Shown here: one piece after another, positions 1-10,127 of the stretch | How positions within the stretch are numbered: position 1 is the stretch's first letter | How the letters are laid out: the number at the start of each line of letters is the position of its first letter | Origin: a bacterium | GTDB lineage: Bacteria; Hinthialibacterota; Hinthialibacteria; OLB16 | Length of the DNA: 64,000 nucleotides | Assembly: GCA_022072055.1 (NCBI GenBank) | Contig: JAJVIK010000004.1 | Coordinates: 336,820 to 400,819 of the forward strand | Direction: 5' to 3' | Notes under the pieces: generated by a model | Seen by the model: only the letters and a program-made list of their open reading frames with translations | What the model was told of the DNA's origin: nothing | The model's database searches: none | Position numbers and translations under genes: made by a program

Positions 1-966
1 CAGCCGCAGGTAGTGGGTCTGAACCAGGGCGGCCGGCACGGTCACCTCGGTCTTCGAGAGCAGATGCCCCTCCACCAAGCGGCGTTTGGCCCCGGCCAAA
101 ACCGCGGAGCGCTGGTACTCGAGCTGGTTTCGCGTGAAGGCCCGGTATTGGTCGAGAGTTTCATACCCCAGGTCTTTCGCGAACTCGTCATCCAGGTTGG
201 GCAGCACGCGGTCATTGATCTGCTGGATCCGGCCGGTGACATGCAGCGTGTTGGTCTCCCCCTCCTCAAACAGGGGATGGTCCGAGGGAAGGTCATAGTC
301 GAATTCGAACTGCTCGCCCTTGACCCTCCCCAAAAGCCCCTTGTCAAAGACTTCCAGACGTTCCCCGCCGCACAGGTCCCCGACCATCAGGCGTTGGTGG
401 GTGAGCGCCTCGATTTCCTTATCACCGCGCGTGGTCTTGACCTCGATCAGGAGGAAATCCCCCTCCCGGGTGGGGCGGTCATCGACCGCGACATAGTAGG
501 CCTCCTCCTCCTGGGCGCGCCTGAGCGAGGCCTCGATGTCCTCCTCGGTGAACTCCAGGGGCGGCAGGTTGAACTTCTGGTCCTTGTATGGGGGGACTTC
601 AAAGGGAGGGACGACATCCAGGCTCACGTTCACCTCGACCGCGTTCTCAGTGACCTGATCGACCTTGGCCTCGATTTCGGATTCGTCGAGATCCGGCCGA
701 CCGATAATGTGAAGGTCCCGCTCCTTGGCGACGTCCTTCACCGCCTTCCCGACCGCATCCGCGAACGCCTCGCGTCGAATGGTCTTGTCGAAGCGAAGTT
801 CCAGGAGCTTGCGCGGGACCTTTCCCTTGCGAAAACCGGGCAAGGCGGCTTCCTTGCCCAGCTCCTCGTAGGCTTCCTCCCGCTCCGATTCAAGATCCCC
901 CGGTTCGATCTGAAGCGTCATCTTGCGCTTTGTCGGGGCGACTTCCTCGATGTTCAAGACCTTCAT
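1..966 (-). CDS. tig: Trigger factor, 3' end cut off by the window edge
   Basis: Ribosome-associated chaperone with peptidyl-prolyl isomerase activity that meets nascent chains at the exit tunnel. The frame is open from an ATG at 966 down to base 1, giving 322 residues; the family is usually about 430, so roughly the last 110 residues (rest of the C-terminal chaperone domain) lie outside. The ribosome-docking signature GFRKGKVP is at residues 44-51, followed by an FKBP-like PPIase region around 155-240. The protein starts with the typical trigger-factor opening MKVLNIEEVAPTKRK. An AGGAG-like site precedes the ATG. The long open frame on the opposite strand here is a shadow of this gene. Confidence 0.93.
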   Translation of the reverse strand, partial: MKVLNIEEVAPTKRKMTLQIEPGDLESEREEAYEELGKEAALPGFRKGKVPRKLLELRFDKTIRREAFADAVGKAVKDVAKERDLHIIGRPDLDESEIEAKVDQVTENAVEVNVSLDVVPPFEVPPYKDQKFNLPPLEFTEEDIEASLRRAQEEEAYYVAVDDRPTREGDFLLIEVKTTRGDKEIEALTHQRLMVGDLCGGERLEVFDKGLLGRVKGEQFEFDYDLPSDHPLFEEGETNTLHVTGRIQQINDRVLPNLDDEFAKDLGYETLDQYRAFTRNQLEYQRSAVLAGAKRRLVEGHLLSKTEVTVPAALVQTHYLRL

Positions 967-1212
967 GAATCTCCTCCAATCACGATGATTCCGCACCCCC
1001 CTGGGAGACAATCCGTCAGGCGGACTCTAGGTTGTTGGGAGGCCCCTCGGAAGTGAACCAAGAGGGGCCAAAGCACGGGCAACCGCTCAAGGCGTGGGGA
1101 TAGTATACAGAATCCGGGCGTGTTTGAAGATTGCCGCCGCGCGCGGCCCCCAGACCCCATGTCCGTCCTCCCTTTGCTCGACCAAACCGGTGAAATCGGG
1201 TAGGTTCACCTC

Positions 1213-1767
1213 ATGCTTGAAAAAGCGCTTCCCGAGGGAGGGCATGAGCTGATCGACCGCGAGGCGCTCCTTGCGCGGATCGCCGCCTTGGCCCTCGAAA
1301 TCGATCAAGCCTACCAAGGGACGGACTTCGTGGTGGTTGGAGTCCTCAAGGGGGCGCACCACTTCCTGTCTGATCTCCTGCTTCGGATGACTTTGGACCC
1401 TCGGGTTGAATTTGTCCGAGTGGCGACCTATGGAGACGGCACGGATCCCACCGCGGCGACGGAAGTAACCGAGGTGGGTGAGTTGGACTTGGGCGGGAGG
1501 GATGTGCTTGTGATCGAGGACATCCTCGACCGCGGCGGCACGGCCAAGGCGCTGACGCGGGCGCTCGCGAACCATTCGCCGAAGAGCCTCCGGTGGGCGT
1601 TTCTTCTGGTCAAGGAAGGGGCCATCGTTCGTTCCGGACTCACCCCTGATTTCGTGGGTTTCACCATCCCGGATGAGTGGGTGGTGGGGTATGGTCTCGA
1701 TATCGGGGAGCGGTTCCGAAACTTGGAGGGAATCTACACGGTGGCTCGCGAGGACCGCGAAGTCTGA
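1213..1767 (+). CDS. hpt: Hypoxanthine/guanine phosphoribosyltransferase
   Basis: A 184-residue type I phosphoribosyltransferase, the usual length for bacterial Hpt. It would salvage hypoxanthine or guanine with PRPP to make IMP or GMP in the cytosol. The PRPP-binding motif VLVIEDILDRGGT is at residues 98-110, with the two acidic residues E102 and D103; the family more often has D-T-G-x-T, so the RGGT ending is slightly unusual. The pyrophosphate loop GVLKGA is at 43-48. The gene ends 17 bases before the convergent pilT stop. It could prefer guanine, xanthine or hypoxanthine; the sequence does not decide. Confidence 0.86.
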   Translation: MLEKALPEGGHELIDREALLARIAALALEIDQAYQGTDFVVVGVLKGAHHFLSDLLLRMTLDPRVEFVRVATYGDGTDPTAATEVTEVGELDLGGRDVLVIEDILDRGGTAKALTRALANHSPKSLRWAFLLVKEGAIVRSGLTPDFVGFTIPDEWVVGYGLDIGERFRNLEGIYTVAREDREV

Positions 1768-1783
1768 CCCTGGCGCCGCGAGG

Positions 1784-2851
<1,068 letters not shown>

Positions 2852-2981
2852 CGGGTCTTCCTCCTAACGGGGTTTCACTATAAAGGCGATTTTTGTGACT
2901 GAGTAGGGGGAGTGGGTTGATCGTTTCAGCGGTGTTTGATTAGATTGAGAAGGCGTTGGCCCGCCCAGGAAGAGACCCTGC

Positions 2982-3206
2982 ATGAGTCCTATGAAATGCC
3001 CCATTTGCGGGAGGTCCAGGGATGAGTTTGAGTCTCCCGCGAGCTATCTGCCGTTCTGCTCCTTGCGTTGCAGGCAGACCGACATGGGCAAATGGTTTGG
3101 GGGATTCTACTCTGTCAGCCGCCCGCTTGAGGGGCGCGACGAAATCGATCTGATAGAGCCCGATGAGGAGGAACATGGAGCCGCCGACCCTCAATACCGC
3201 AACTGA
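2982..3206 (+). CDS. yacG: Small zinc protein, DNA gyrase inhibitor YacG family
   Basis: A 74-residue protein with four cysteines spaced CPIC and CSLRC at residues 6-30, the zinc site of YacG. In the family the zinc finger binds GyrB and inhibits gyrase. The SLRCRQTDMGKWF stretch following the second cysteine pair is characteristic of the family, and the C-terminal tail is acidic. Its last 44 bases overlap the start of lnt in another frame, so the two are probably translated together. The ATG at 2982 is followed by a second ATG three codons later; either could be used. Confidence 0.85.
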   Translation: MSPMKCPICGRSRDEFESPASYLPFCSLRCRQTDMGKWFGGFYSVSRPLEGRDEIDLIEPDEEEHGAADPQYRN

Positions 3207-4860
3207 GAGACAAAGCCCATCCGAGTCAGAAACAAGCGGATGGCTTCCCCGCCCGGGCACGGAAATCCTGGTCGCCGGATCGGTGGGCGCTGGGTTGGGG
3301 GTGCTGTTCCTCTATCCCGCTTTTTGGATGTGCGGGTGGGTAATCCTCGCGCCTCTCTTCCTCCTGCTCAGGGACCGGGACGCGCCCGGGAACTTCCTGA
3401 TCGGCTGGATCGCGGGTCTGATATGGTTTGGAGTCAGTTGTCACTGGCTGCGTCATGTGACCTGGGTGGGGCTTGGGAGCCTCGCGTTGGCGGAGGCGAC
3501 TTGGCTCGGGCTGTGGATGATGCTCGCGGGACTGTTCAGCCGGAGGTGGCGCTTTTATGTCCTGCCCATGCTCTGGGTCTGCATGGAATTCCTCCGCTCC
3601 AAGGGACCGCTCGGCTTCTCCTGGAACCTGATGGGCCACCTCTCGGGGCCGTTGGATTTCCTGGCGCAGGGATGGGGGGTCTATGGACTCACCTTTGCGC
3701 TGGTGGCGGGGAACTCACTGCTGGCGTGGCTGACCCTGGTTCTACTTCGACGCGCGCCCGTGGAATTCATCCCGGAGGGGGCGGGATTCTTTCTCACCTT
3801 GCCGGTCATTTGGCTGGGCGTGGCGCTGTGGGAGGTTTCTCCGAACCCCGTTCCGGAACGCCATCTCCTGCTTGGGTTGGTTCAGGGAAATTTCCCCCAG
3901 TCGCTCAAGTGGAGTGTCCCGATCAAGGAGGCCGTGGAGAGGTACTCCCGCCTCACCGGAGATCTGGTGCAAGAGAAGAAACCGGACTTGGTGGTCTGGC
4001 CGGAGGTCGCGCTCCCCACCATCCTCTCAGGCGATCCGGGCCTGCTGGAATACCTTCGCGGCGCCGCGGAAGACTGGAACGCCGCGCTCCTATTTGGGGT
4101 GTTGGACGAGGATCAACGCGGAGACCAACCTCACCTCCTGTACAACAGCGCGGTGTTTCTCGACCCATTGGACCAGGAGAGCGAAGTGGCCGCCAACACC
4201 CCCGCCGAGGCGAGTTATTTCCTCCGGGGGGAATGCTCCACCTACACCCGCTCGCTGCTGCTCCCCTCGGTGCACGCGGCGCCACAATCCGCGCCGATCC
4301 GGGTTTATGACAAGGCGCGGCTGCTCCCCTTCGGGGAGTATGTGCCGCTCGGAAACCTCTTCACCTTCATCCAGAGGTTTGTGGAGAACCGGGGGGGCGG
4401 GGCCTTTTCGGGTGGGGCCTTGGGTCGGGTCTTGGAGACCCGCTTTGGGGAGATCGGCCCCTTGATCTGTTTCGAATCCACTCACCCCGGCTTGGCGCGA
4501 CGGGCGGTGCTGAACGGCGCGCACCTGCTGGTCAACCTCACCAATGACGCCTGGTTTCTGGACACCGCGGCCGCGCCGCAACATGCCCTTCAGTGCCATT
4601 TCCGCGCGATAGAGACCGGACGGGCCGTGGCGCGCGCGGCCAACACCGGCCTCTCGGGCGTCTATCTTCCGGATGGGAATCGGATCGCGGCGCTTCCCCC
4701 CTGGAAGGAAGCGGCGGATGCGGTGGAGGTCCCGATCTATGATCACCTCACCTTCCAGACGCGAATTGGGGATGCCTTTGCGTGGTTGTGCCTGATCTGC
4801 CTGGGGTTTTCGTTGTATTTGGCAAGGAGGAGAACCGAAGGGGTGGAACTGGGAGGATGA
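3163..4860 (+). CDS. lnt: Apolipoprotein N-acyltransferase
   Basis: Inner-membrane enzyme that adds the third acyl chain to the N-terminal cysteine of lipoproteins, implying an outer membrane and a Lol-type sorting pathway. 565 residues: several membrane helices up to about residue 225, then a nitrilase domain facing the periplasm, and one more helix near 540-560. The triad is visible as E280 in WPEVALP, K384 in DKARLLPFGEYVP and C436 in LICFES. The start at 3163 lies inside yacG; an ATG at 3175 is the alternative. The stop overlaps the next start as ATGA, so the glycosidase downstream is coupled to it. Confidence 0.92.
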   Translation: MRRNMEPPTLNTATERQSPSESETSGWLPRPGTEILVAGSVGAGLGVLFLYPAFWMCGWVILAPLFLLLRDRDAPGNFLIGWIAGLIWFGVSCHWLRHVTWVGLGSLALAEATWLGLWMMLAGLFSRRWRFYVLPMLWVCMEFLRSKGPLGFSWNLMGHLSGPLDFLAQGWGVYGLTFALVAGNSLLAWLTLVLLRRAPVEFIPEGAGFFLTLPVIWLGVALWEVSPNPVPERHLLLGLVQGNFPQSLKWSVPIKEAVERYSRLTGDLVQEKKPDLVVWPEVALPTILSGDPGLLEYLRGAAEDWNAALLFGVLDEDQRGDQPHLLYNSAVFLDPLDQESEVAANTPAEASYFLRGECSTYTRSLLLPSVHAAPQSAPIRVYDKARLLPFGEYVPLGNLFTFIQRFVENRGGGAFSGGALGRVLETRFGEIGPLICFESTHPGLARRAVLNGAHLLVNLTNDAWFLDTAAAPQHALQCHFRAIETGRAVARAANTGLSGVYLPDGNRIAALPPWKEAADAVEVPIYDHLTFQTRIGDAFAWLCLICLGFSLYLARRRTEGVELGG

Positions 4861-6236
4861 GATCTCTGGCGGCAAGCCGCGGATTGTCCGGTCTGGTTGT
4901 CATCGCCCTTGTCGGCCTTGCGCTCGGCCATGCCGGTGAAGCGGGAGCCGCCCCGGGGCCTTCAATTCCAATCGACGGCCGGTCGTTCTCCAAGCCCCTT
5001 GGGAGTGACCGCTCACGATTCCCAGTTCAAACAGACGAAATCGAACAGCTCCACGCGGTGAATGTGGGAGAAAAGCACCCGCCCTACGAGGGTTGGTGCA
5101 CGCAGGAGGATTTTCACAGGATCTCCGGTTGGGGCTTCAACAGCATCCGTTTGTTGCTGATCTGGGACGCGATTGAGCCGGAGCCCGGAGAATACGACGA
5201 AAACTACCTGAGAATGATCGATGAGCGCATCGCCTGGGCTCGGAACGCCGGACTCGGAGTGGTGCTCGACATGCACCAGGACCTCTATGGACCGAAGATC
5301 CCGGGTGGGGACGGCGCCCCGGAATGGGCCACCCGGGATCAAGGGAAACCCCATATATTTCCCGGTGGGGTCTGGAGCATGGCCTACTACACGAGTCCGA
5401 TGGTCCAGGCTTCCTTTGACAGTTTCTGGTCGAACGCGCCGGGACCGGGAGGTGTCGGCCTGCAGGAGCGATACGCCGCGATGTGGAGGCATGTCGCCGG
5501 GAGATACGCCGACAATTCCACCGTAATCGGCCATGACCTGATGAACGAGCCGTTCATCGGCGGAAGGATTGGAGTGTTCCAGACCGAAATCGCTCCGATT
5601 ATCGCGCCGCATCTTGGCATGAGTGCGTCCAGCCCAGTTCATGAGATGCTGGGTGTCCTGGGGCAACCCGAGAGGATTATCGAAGCGCTCTCCAAGGCCG
5701 AGGTGTTCTCGGCGGTCCTTGAGAAGGGGACTCCCATCTTCCAGGAGTTTGAAAGGGTTGCCCTTCAACCGATGTATCAGCGGGTCGCGGACGCGATCCG
5801 CGAGGTTGACCGGCGGCACTGGTTGTTTATCGAACCCTCTGTCTCCGCGAACACCGGATTCCGCTCGGCAATCCAACCGGTCCGCGGCAAGGATGGGAAA
5901 ACTGATCCTTTGCAGGCCTATGCGCCCCATGCCTACGATCTGGTCACCGAGACCGCGCTGGCCGGGCAGGTGAGCGCTGAGAGAATGAAACGGATCGTCT
6001 CGGAGCTCCGCGCCCACGCGGACGAGATGGGTCTTCCGCTGTTTGTGGGGGAATGGGGCGCCTATCCGAACTCGGAGGAGGGCGCCCGCTGCGCCAGCGA
6101 GATGATGGAGATTCTCTCCGAAGCGCGAGCCGGGCACGCCTATTGGGTGTACAGTCGCGATTTCAAAGCCACCGCCTGCTTCAAACCCTTGACCCGTAAG
6201 GGATCAGGGCGAGGTGACAGAGCGGTTCCCCAGTGA
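4857..6236 (+). CDS. Secreted GH5 glycosidase, endoglycoceramidase-like
   Basis: A 459-residue exported glycoside hydrolase of family 5. The ATG at 4857 overlaps the lnt stop and starts a clear signal peptide (hydrophobic residues about 12-26, then AGEAGAAPG). The motif DMHQDLYG begins at D138 and is the hallmark of the endoglycoceramidase subgroup. The acid/base is E231 in MNEPF and the nucleophile E399 in VGEWGAYP. Characterised relatives cut the bond between glycan and ceramide in glycosphingolipids; other GH5 members cut cellulose-like glucans, so the substrate is inferred. Coupling to lnt (ATGA) and to the next membrane protein (GTGA) is unusual and hints at a role with lipid-linked sugars. 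Confidence 0.85.
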   Translation: MRSLAASRGLSGLVVIALVGLALGHAGEAGAAPGPSIPIDGRSFSKPLGSDRSRFPVQTDEIEQLHAVNVGEKHPPYEGWCTQEDFHRISGWGFNSIRLLLIWDAIEPEPGEYDENYLRMIDERIAWARNAGLGVVLDMHQDLYGPKIPGGDGAPEWATRDQGKPHIFPGGVWSMAYYTSPMVQASFDSFWSNAPGPGGVGLQERYAAMWRHVAGRYADNSTVIGHDLMNEPFIGGRIGVFQTEIAPIIAPHLGMSASSPVHEMLGVLGQPERIIEALSKAEVFSAVLEKGTPIFQEFERVALQPMYQRVADAIREVDRRHWLFIEPSVSANTGFRSAIQPVRGKDGKTDPLQAYAPHAYDLVTETALAGQVSAERMKRIVSELRAHADEMGLPLFVGEWGAYPNSEEGARCASEMMEILSEARAGHAYWVYSRDFKATACFKPLTRKGSGRGDRAVPQ

Positions 6237-7996
6237 CCTCGCCTCGAACCCTCCACCCCACCCGCGGGCGCATCTCCAGGCTTCTCGGCGGGCCTGTCGC
6301 TCGCCATGCTCCTCTGCTGCTCATCCTCGCGGTCGCGGGTCACGCCCTTTGGTACGCTCGTGAGTCGCTTTTCGTGGATCGCGGGGATGCCTACGCGGAC
6401 TGCTTTGTCTTGGTCGCTGGACAGCATTTCGCCGAGGAGGGGTTTGCCGCGTGCCGGTTCCTACCGGTTCATCAACCCGGCCCACTGAGAAGCCCGCCCG
6501 AGGTCTACACCCATTACCCGCCCGGACCGGATTGGATCAACGGCTTGGAGCGGCGCTTATTCGGATGGGAATCCCTCCTCCAGTTTCGAGTTCCCCCGAT
6601 TCTGCTTATGCTCACCGGATACTGCGCCTGGTATGCGTTCTGTTACCGATTCTGGGGAGCAAACGCCGCATTCTTTTCGCTCGCCTTTCTCTGTACGCGC
6701 GAACTCAACAGCGACCTGATCGACAGCATCCATGGCCACGCCTACCACGAGGCGCTCCGCCTTCTTGGGATGACCCTGGTGGTTGCTGCAACCGAAAAAC
6801 CCGCTTCCCTGCTCCGCTTTCGGCTTCTGTGGGCGGTGATGTTCCTGAACGCCTGGATGAGCTACGAATCGATATTGGACCTTCAGATTTTCGCCCTCGG
6901 ATACATGGCCTGGGTGGGACTCGAACGGAACGGCTTCCGGTACGCGGCAGTCTTGGCCGCGCCGGTCAGCGCCTTCCTTCTCCAGCAGGGGATCAACCTC
7001 CTGGCCGTGGGACCCGCCCATTTTACCGACCTGAAAAACACCTTGTTTCACCGTGTGGCGGGGGACCCAGCGCGGAACCCGGGTTGGGTTACGGACTATT
7101 TGTGGCTCCTCGCGGGAAGATTCGACTCCCTCCTCGGTTTTCCTCTTTGGCTCCTCGCGCCGGTCTTCCTGGTCACTCTCGTTCTCGCGGCCCGCAAGGA
7201 GGACCCGTTCTGGGAACTGAGCGAACGCGGAAAGGTCCTGATCATCCTCTTCCTCGCGGGGATTTCCTGGTGGATTGTGTTTCCCGACCACACCCGGATT
7301 CATTGGTTCACCTTTCGCCACATCGCGCCTTTCGTGGCGGCTCTCTTCGGTTGGAGCGCCGCCGTGGCGCTCGCGCGATGGCGCGGGACTGAATTCCCCG
7401 CTTCGGCGCCATCTGCACTAGATGGCGAGGCTCCCTTGGAACCGGCCGAGGTCCCCGATACGGCGGGGGAGCCGATCGATGAGGGGCTGTCAAGCCCTCG
7501 GGACGAGCCCGCGGACGACCATCAGGTGACAAGTCGGGGGAGAAAAACCGTTGCGGTCTTGCTCGCGGGGGCGCTGGCGTTCGCGCTGTGCTCGGAAACC
7601 CTGATCCGAGGAACCGCGCCCGTGCTCAAGACCCCGGAAGACCAAGTCTTCGAACAGATTCGCACTGCCACCCAGCTCACGGACAGTGTGCTCACCAATT
7701 GGAATCGGACCCCCTTTATCCGCCTGGGAGCGGAACGCAGGACCCACCGAGTGACCACGGAGGATCAGCTGGACGAGGCCCTTCAATTGAGGGACCAGGG
7801 CGAGAACCCGGCCCTGTTCGCCTACCGGGAAGATCGAGACCACGGGCGAAGCGCCTCCACGGATCCCCTGTATCAGGAATTGGACGAACGCCATCCGGCC
7901 GAGCGCGAGGGGCAGTGGACCCTCTTCGATCTCACTGCGAGGAAGCCAGAAACTCAATCCACATCCGCCGATACGCCGCCTCCAGCGCCCGAGTGA
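6233..7996 (+). CDS. Polytopic membrane protein, glycosyltransferase-like
   Basis: 587 residues from a GTG that overlaps the GH5 stop as GTGA. It has about eight to ten hydrophobic helices between residues 27 and 375, with a periplasmic-type loop between the first two carrying acidic residues (VDRGDAYAD), then a Pro/Glu-rich linker and a last helix near 435-455 followed by a soluble tail of about 130 residues. The layout of an acidic first loop, an HYPPG segment and many helices resembles the ArnT/PMT type (GT-C fold) of polyprenyl-phosphate sugar transferases, but I see no decisive motif. The 3' end overlaps the convergent OGT gene by 65 bases. Confidence 0.6.
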   Translation: MTSPRTLHPTRGRISRLLGGPVARHAPLLLILAVAGHALWYARESLFVDRGDAYADCFVLVAGQHFAEEGFAACRFLPVHQPGPLRSPPEVYTHYPPGPDWINGLERRLFGWESLLQFRVPPILLMLTGYCAWYAFCYRFWGANAAFFSLAFLCTRELNSDLIDSIHGHAYHEALRLLGMTLVVAATEKPASLLRFRLLWAVMFLNAWMSYESILDLQIFALGYMAWVGLERNGFRYAAVLAAPVSAFLLQQGINLLAVGPAHFTDLKNTLFHRVAGDPARNPGWVTDYLWLLAGRFDSLLGFPLWLLAPVFLVTLVLAARKEDPFWELSERGKVLIILFLAGISWWIVFPDHTRIHWFTFRHIAPFVAALFGWSAAVALARWRGTEFPASAPSALDGEAPLEPAEVPDTAGEPIDEGLSSPRDEPADDHQVTSRGRKTVAVLLAGALAFALCSETLIRGTAPVLKTPEDQVFEQIRTATQLTDSVLTNWNRTPFIRLGAERRTHRVTTEDQLDEALQLRDQGENPALFAYREDRDHGRSASTDPLYQELDERHPAEREGQWTLFDLTARKPETQSTSADTPPPAPE

Positions 7997-10127
7997 CCAA
8001 CTGAGCATCGAGAAGGGTCGCCCCCTTCAAGCGGTCCCTCATCCCCAGTCGCAGGTCGCGAAGCCGCTCCCGGTCCGCCGCGAGGGTCTCCGCGATATCG
8101 ATATAATCCGGAAGGTCCTCGGCTACAAGGTCGGGCAGGCCGATCCGAGCGAGGATGCCGGCGCCGACCCGGCCCGCGTGACGGTCCCCCGCGAGCGCAA
8201 TCACCGGAACCCCCATCCAGAGCGCCTCACAAGTGGTGGTGGCGCCATTGAATGGAAACGGATCAAGGGCGATGTCCACCAGGCGGTAAGCATCCAAATG
8301 ACCCGACATCTCAGCAATGTGGCTGACCAGGACGAGGCGCTCCTCGGCAATCCCCTCCGCGGCGAACCGTTCGACCACTCGATTCCGGATCAGCGGATCA
8401 GCCATGTGGCGGGTCTTGATCAAGAGGCGCGAATCCGGAACACGCCGGAGGATTCCAGCCCAAGCGGAGATCACCATGCGATTGACCTTGGCGAGGTTGT
8501 TGAACGAGCCAAAAGTGATCCTCTTGCTCGAGAGAAGCGGAGGTTCGGTCACCGGGGGAGCATCCGGGGGCGGAAGGTAACAGTTGAAGCCGCTCTCCAA
8601 TCGGACCAGGCGCTCGCTGTGGAGCGTGTCCGCTTCCCCCTCGGGATCGGTCCAAAAGTCAGTGATCCGGTAGTCAATGGCGCGCACGCCGGAGGTGTTG
8701 GGGTAGCCGAGATACGAAACCTGAACTGGAGCCGGTTTCCGCGCGAAGACCAGGAGACGGTTCCTCCCGGTGTGTCCGGCAAGGTCCACCGCGATGTCAA
8801 TCCGGTCGTGTCTGAGCATCTCGGCGACTTCACTGTCGGTCTTTCCGAAAACCGGCCGCCATTCCCGGCAAATGGAGGCGATTCGCCTCGTGACCTTGTC
8901 GGGAGTGGGAACATCGGAGTAGCCGATCACCTCGAAGGCATCGGGGTTGTGCGCCGCCAGGATCGGCTCAATGAAATAAGCCACCGAGTGAGTTCGGAAA
9001 TCGGGGGAGAGGTACGCGACCCGGAGCTTGCGGTTTGGGTCGCGGGCGAGATCAAGGAACGGCCGTTCCGGACTGAGCGGGGCGGCGTGACGCTCCCCCC
9101 AGGCCAAATGCTCCTCGTGGATCTCCCTGGCCGAAAGGTCCTCGCGATAGTTGAGACCGAAGAGCAGATTGGAGTGGGCCTCCACAAAGGTGGGGCGGCA
9201 TTCCACCGCGCGCCGGAAGGAGCTCGTGGATTCGACCAAGTCCCCGATGGCCTCCAAAACGGACCCCCGGTCGTTGTGCGCCTCGGCGCATTCCGGATCG
9301 AGGCGCAGCGCGGCCTCCAACGAGGCAAGGGCTTCCTCGAATCGGTTCTGGGACATCAGCGCGCCCGCTAAATTCGAATGCCCCTTGACCGATTTCGGAT
9401 CCAGCAACAGCAGCTGGCGAAAGACCGCCTCGGCATCCGCATGACTCCCTTGCCAGCCCAGAACCAGGCCGAGGTTGTTGTACACCTCGATCCTCCCAGG
9501 ATGGAGCTGGATCGCGCGGACATAGCTTTCGACAGCTTCCGCGAGACGCCCCGAGAGGGAATGAACATTCCCGAGTTCATAGAAGGCGTCGGAGTAGCTC
9601 GGCAGGATTTCAACGGCTCGTCGGAGGGAGTCGGTTGCTTCCTCGAAGCGACGCTCCACCGCCAGGGAATAGCCAAGGTTGAAGTGGGCTTGGGCGAGAT
9701 TCGAATCGAGGGCAAGGGCTTTCCGGAAAGACCCCTCGGCCTCTTTGTGGCGTCCGAGGCAGTTCAAGGTGTTGCCCAGGCTGTTGTGGAAGACCGCCGC
9801 GGAACGGTTGGCGGAGATGGCCTTCCGGATCAGCCCCTCGGCCTTTTCAAAGTCCCCCTTCTGGTGGGTGATCACGCCGAGCAGGTGGTTGGAGTCGGGA
9901 TGGTTCGGGGCCGCCGCGAGAATTTGACGGTAACGGATCTCCGCCTCGTCGCTCCTGCCGGACTGGTGCAGCGCAAGCGCCTCGCGGAAGAGGGTCTCGG
10001 CCCCAGGGGTGGCGGAGGGAATCACCTTTCTTGGAGGGGGTTTGGGGCGGGGTTTGGTCTTGCGTGGCACTGAGATTCGGTCCTTGGTTCTTTCTGGCGG
10101 TGTTACGACGGGATTGGGGTCCCTCAC
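7932..10127 (-). CDS. TPR protein with SPINDLY/OGT-type O-linked glycosyltransferase domain (GT41)
   Basis: 731 residues. After a basic, proline-rich start of about 40 residues come some eight to nine tetratricopeptide repeats (about 42-330), then the two-lobed GT41 domain (about 365-725). Diagnostic stretches are FGSFNNLAKVN, and DPFPFNGATTTCEALWMGVP in the second lobe, which in eukaryotic OGT contacts UDP-GlcNAc. It probably attaches a sugar (GlcNAc, or fucose as in SPINDLY) to Ser/Thr of cytosolic proteins; donor and target are unknown. It starts at GTG 10127, overlapping the stop of the nucleotidyltransferase-like gene as GTGA. Its end overlaps the convergent membrane gene. Confidence 0.87.
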   Translation of the reverse strand: MRDPNPVVTPPERTKDRISVPRKTKPRPKPPPRKVIPSATPGAETLFREALALHQSGRSDEAEIRYRQILAAAPNHPDSNHLLGVITHQKGDFEKAEGLIRKAISANRSAAVFHNSLGNTLNCLGRHKEAEGSFRKALALDSNLAQAHFNLGYSLAVERRFEEATDSLRRAVEILPSYSDAFYELGNVHSLSGRLAEAVESYVRAIQLHPGRIEVYNNLGLVLGWQGSHADAEAVFRQLLLLDPKSVKGHSNLAGALMSQNRFEEALASLEAALRLDPECAEAHNDRGSVLEAIGDLVESTSSFRRAVECRPTFVEAHSNLLFGLNYREDLSAREIHEEHLAWGERHAAPLSPERPFLDLARDPNRKLRVAYLSPDFRTHSVAYFIEPILAAHNPDAFEVIGYSDVPTPDKVTRRIASICREWRPVFGKTDSEVAEMLRHDRIDIAVDLAGHTGRNRLLVFARKPAPVQVSYLGYPNTSGVRAIDYRITDFWTDPEGEADTLHSERLVRLESGFNCYLPPPDAPPVTEPPLLSSKRITFGSFNNLAKVNRMVISAWAGILRRVPDSRLLIKTRHMADPLIRNRVVERFAAEGIAEERLVLVSHIAEMSGHLDAYRLVDIALDPFPFNGATTTCEALWMGVPVIALAGDRHAGRVGAGILARIGLPDLVAEDLPDYIDIAETLAADRERLRDLRLGMRDRLKGATLLDAQLVTRALEAAYRRMWIEFLASSQ

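Noticed and set aside
13-1056. Long plus-strand open frame of 347 codons over the first kilobase
   Set aside because: It is the antisense of trigger factor, has biased composition and no family features.
8178-9371. 397-codon plus-strand frame within the OGT region
   Set aside because: Antisense to a clear TPR/GT41 protein; GC-rich third positions keep the reverse frame open.
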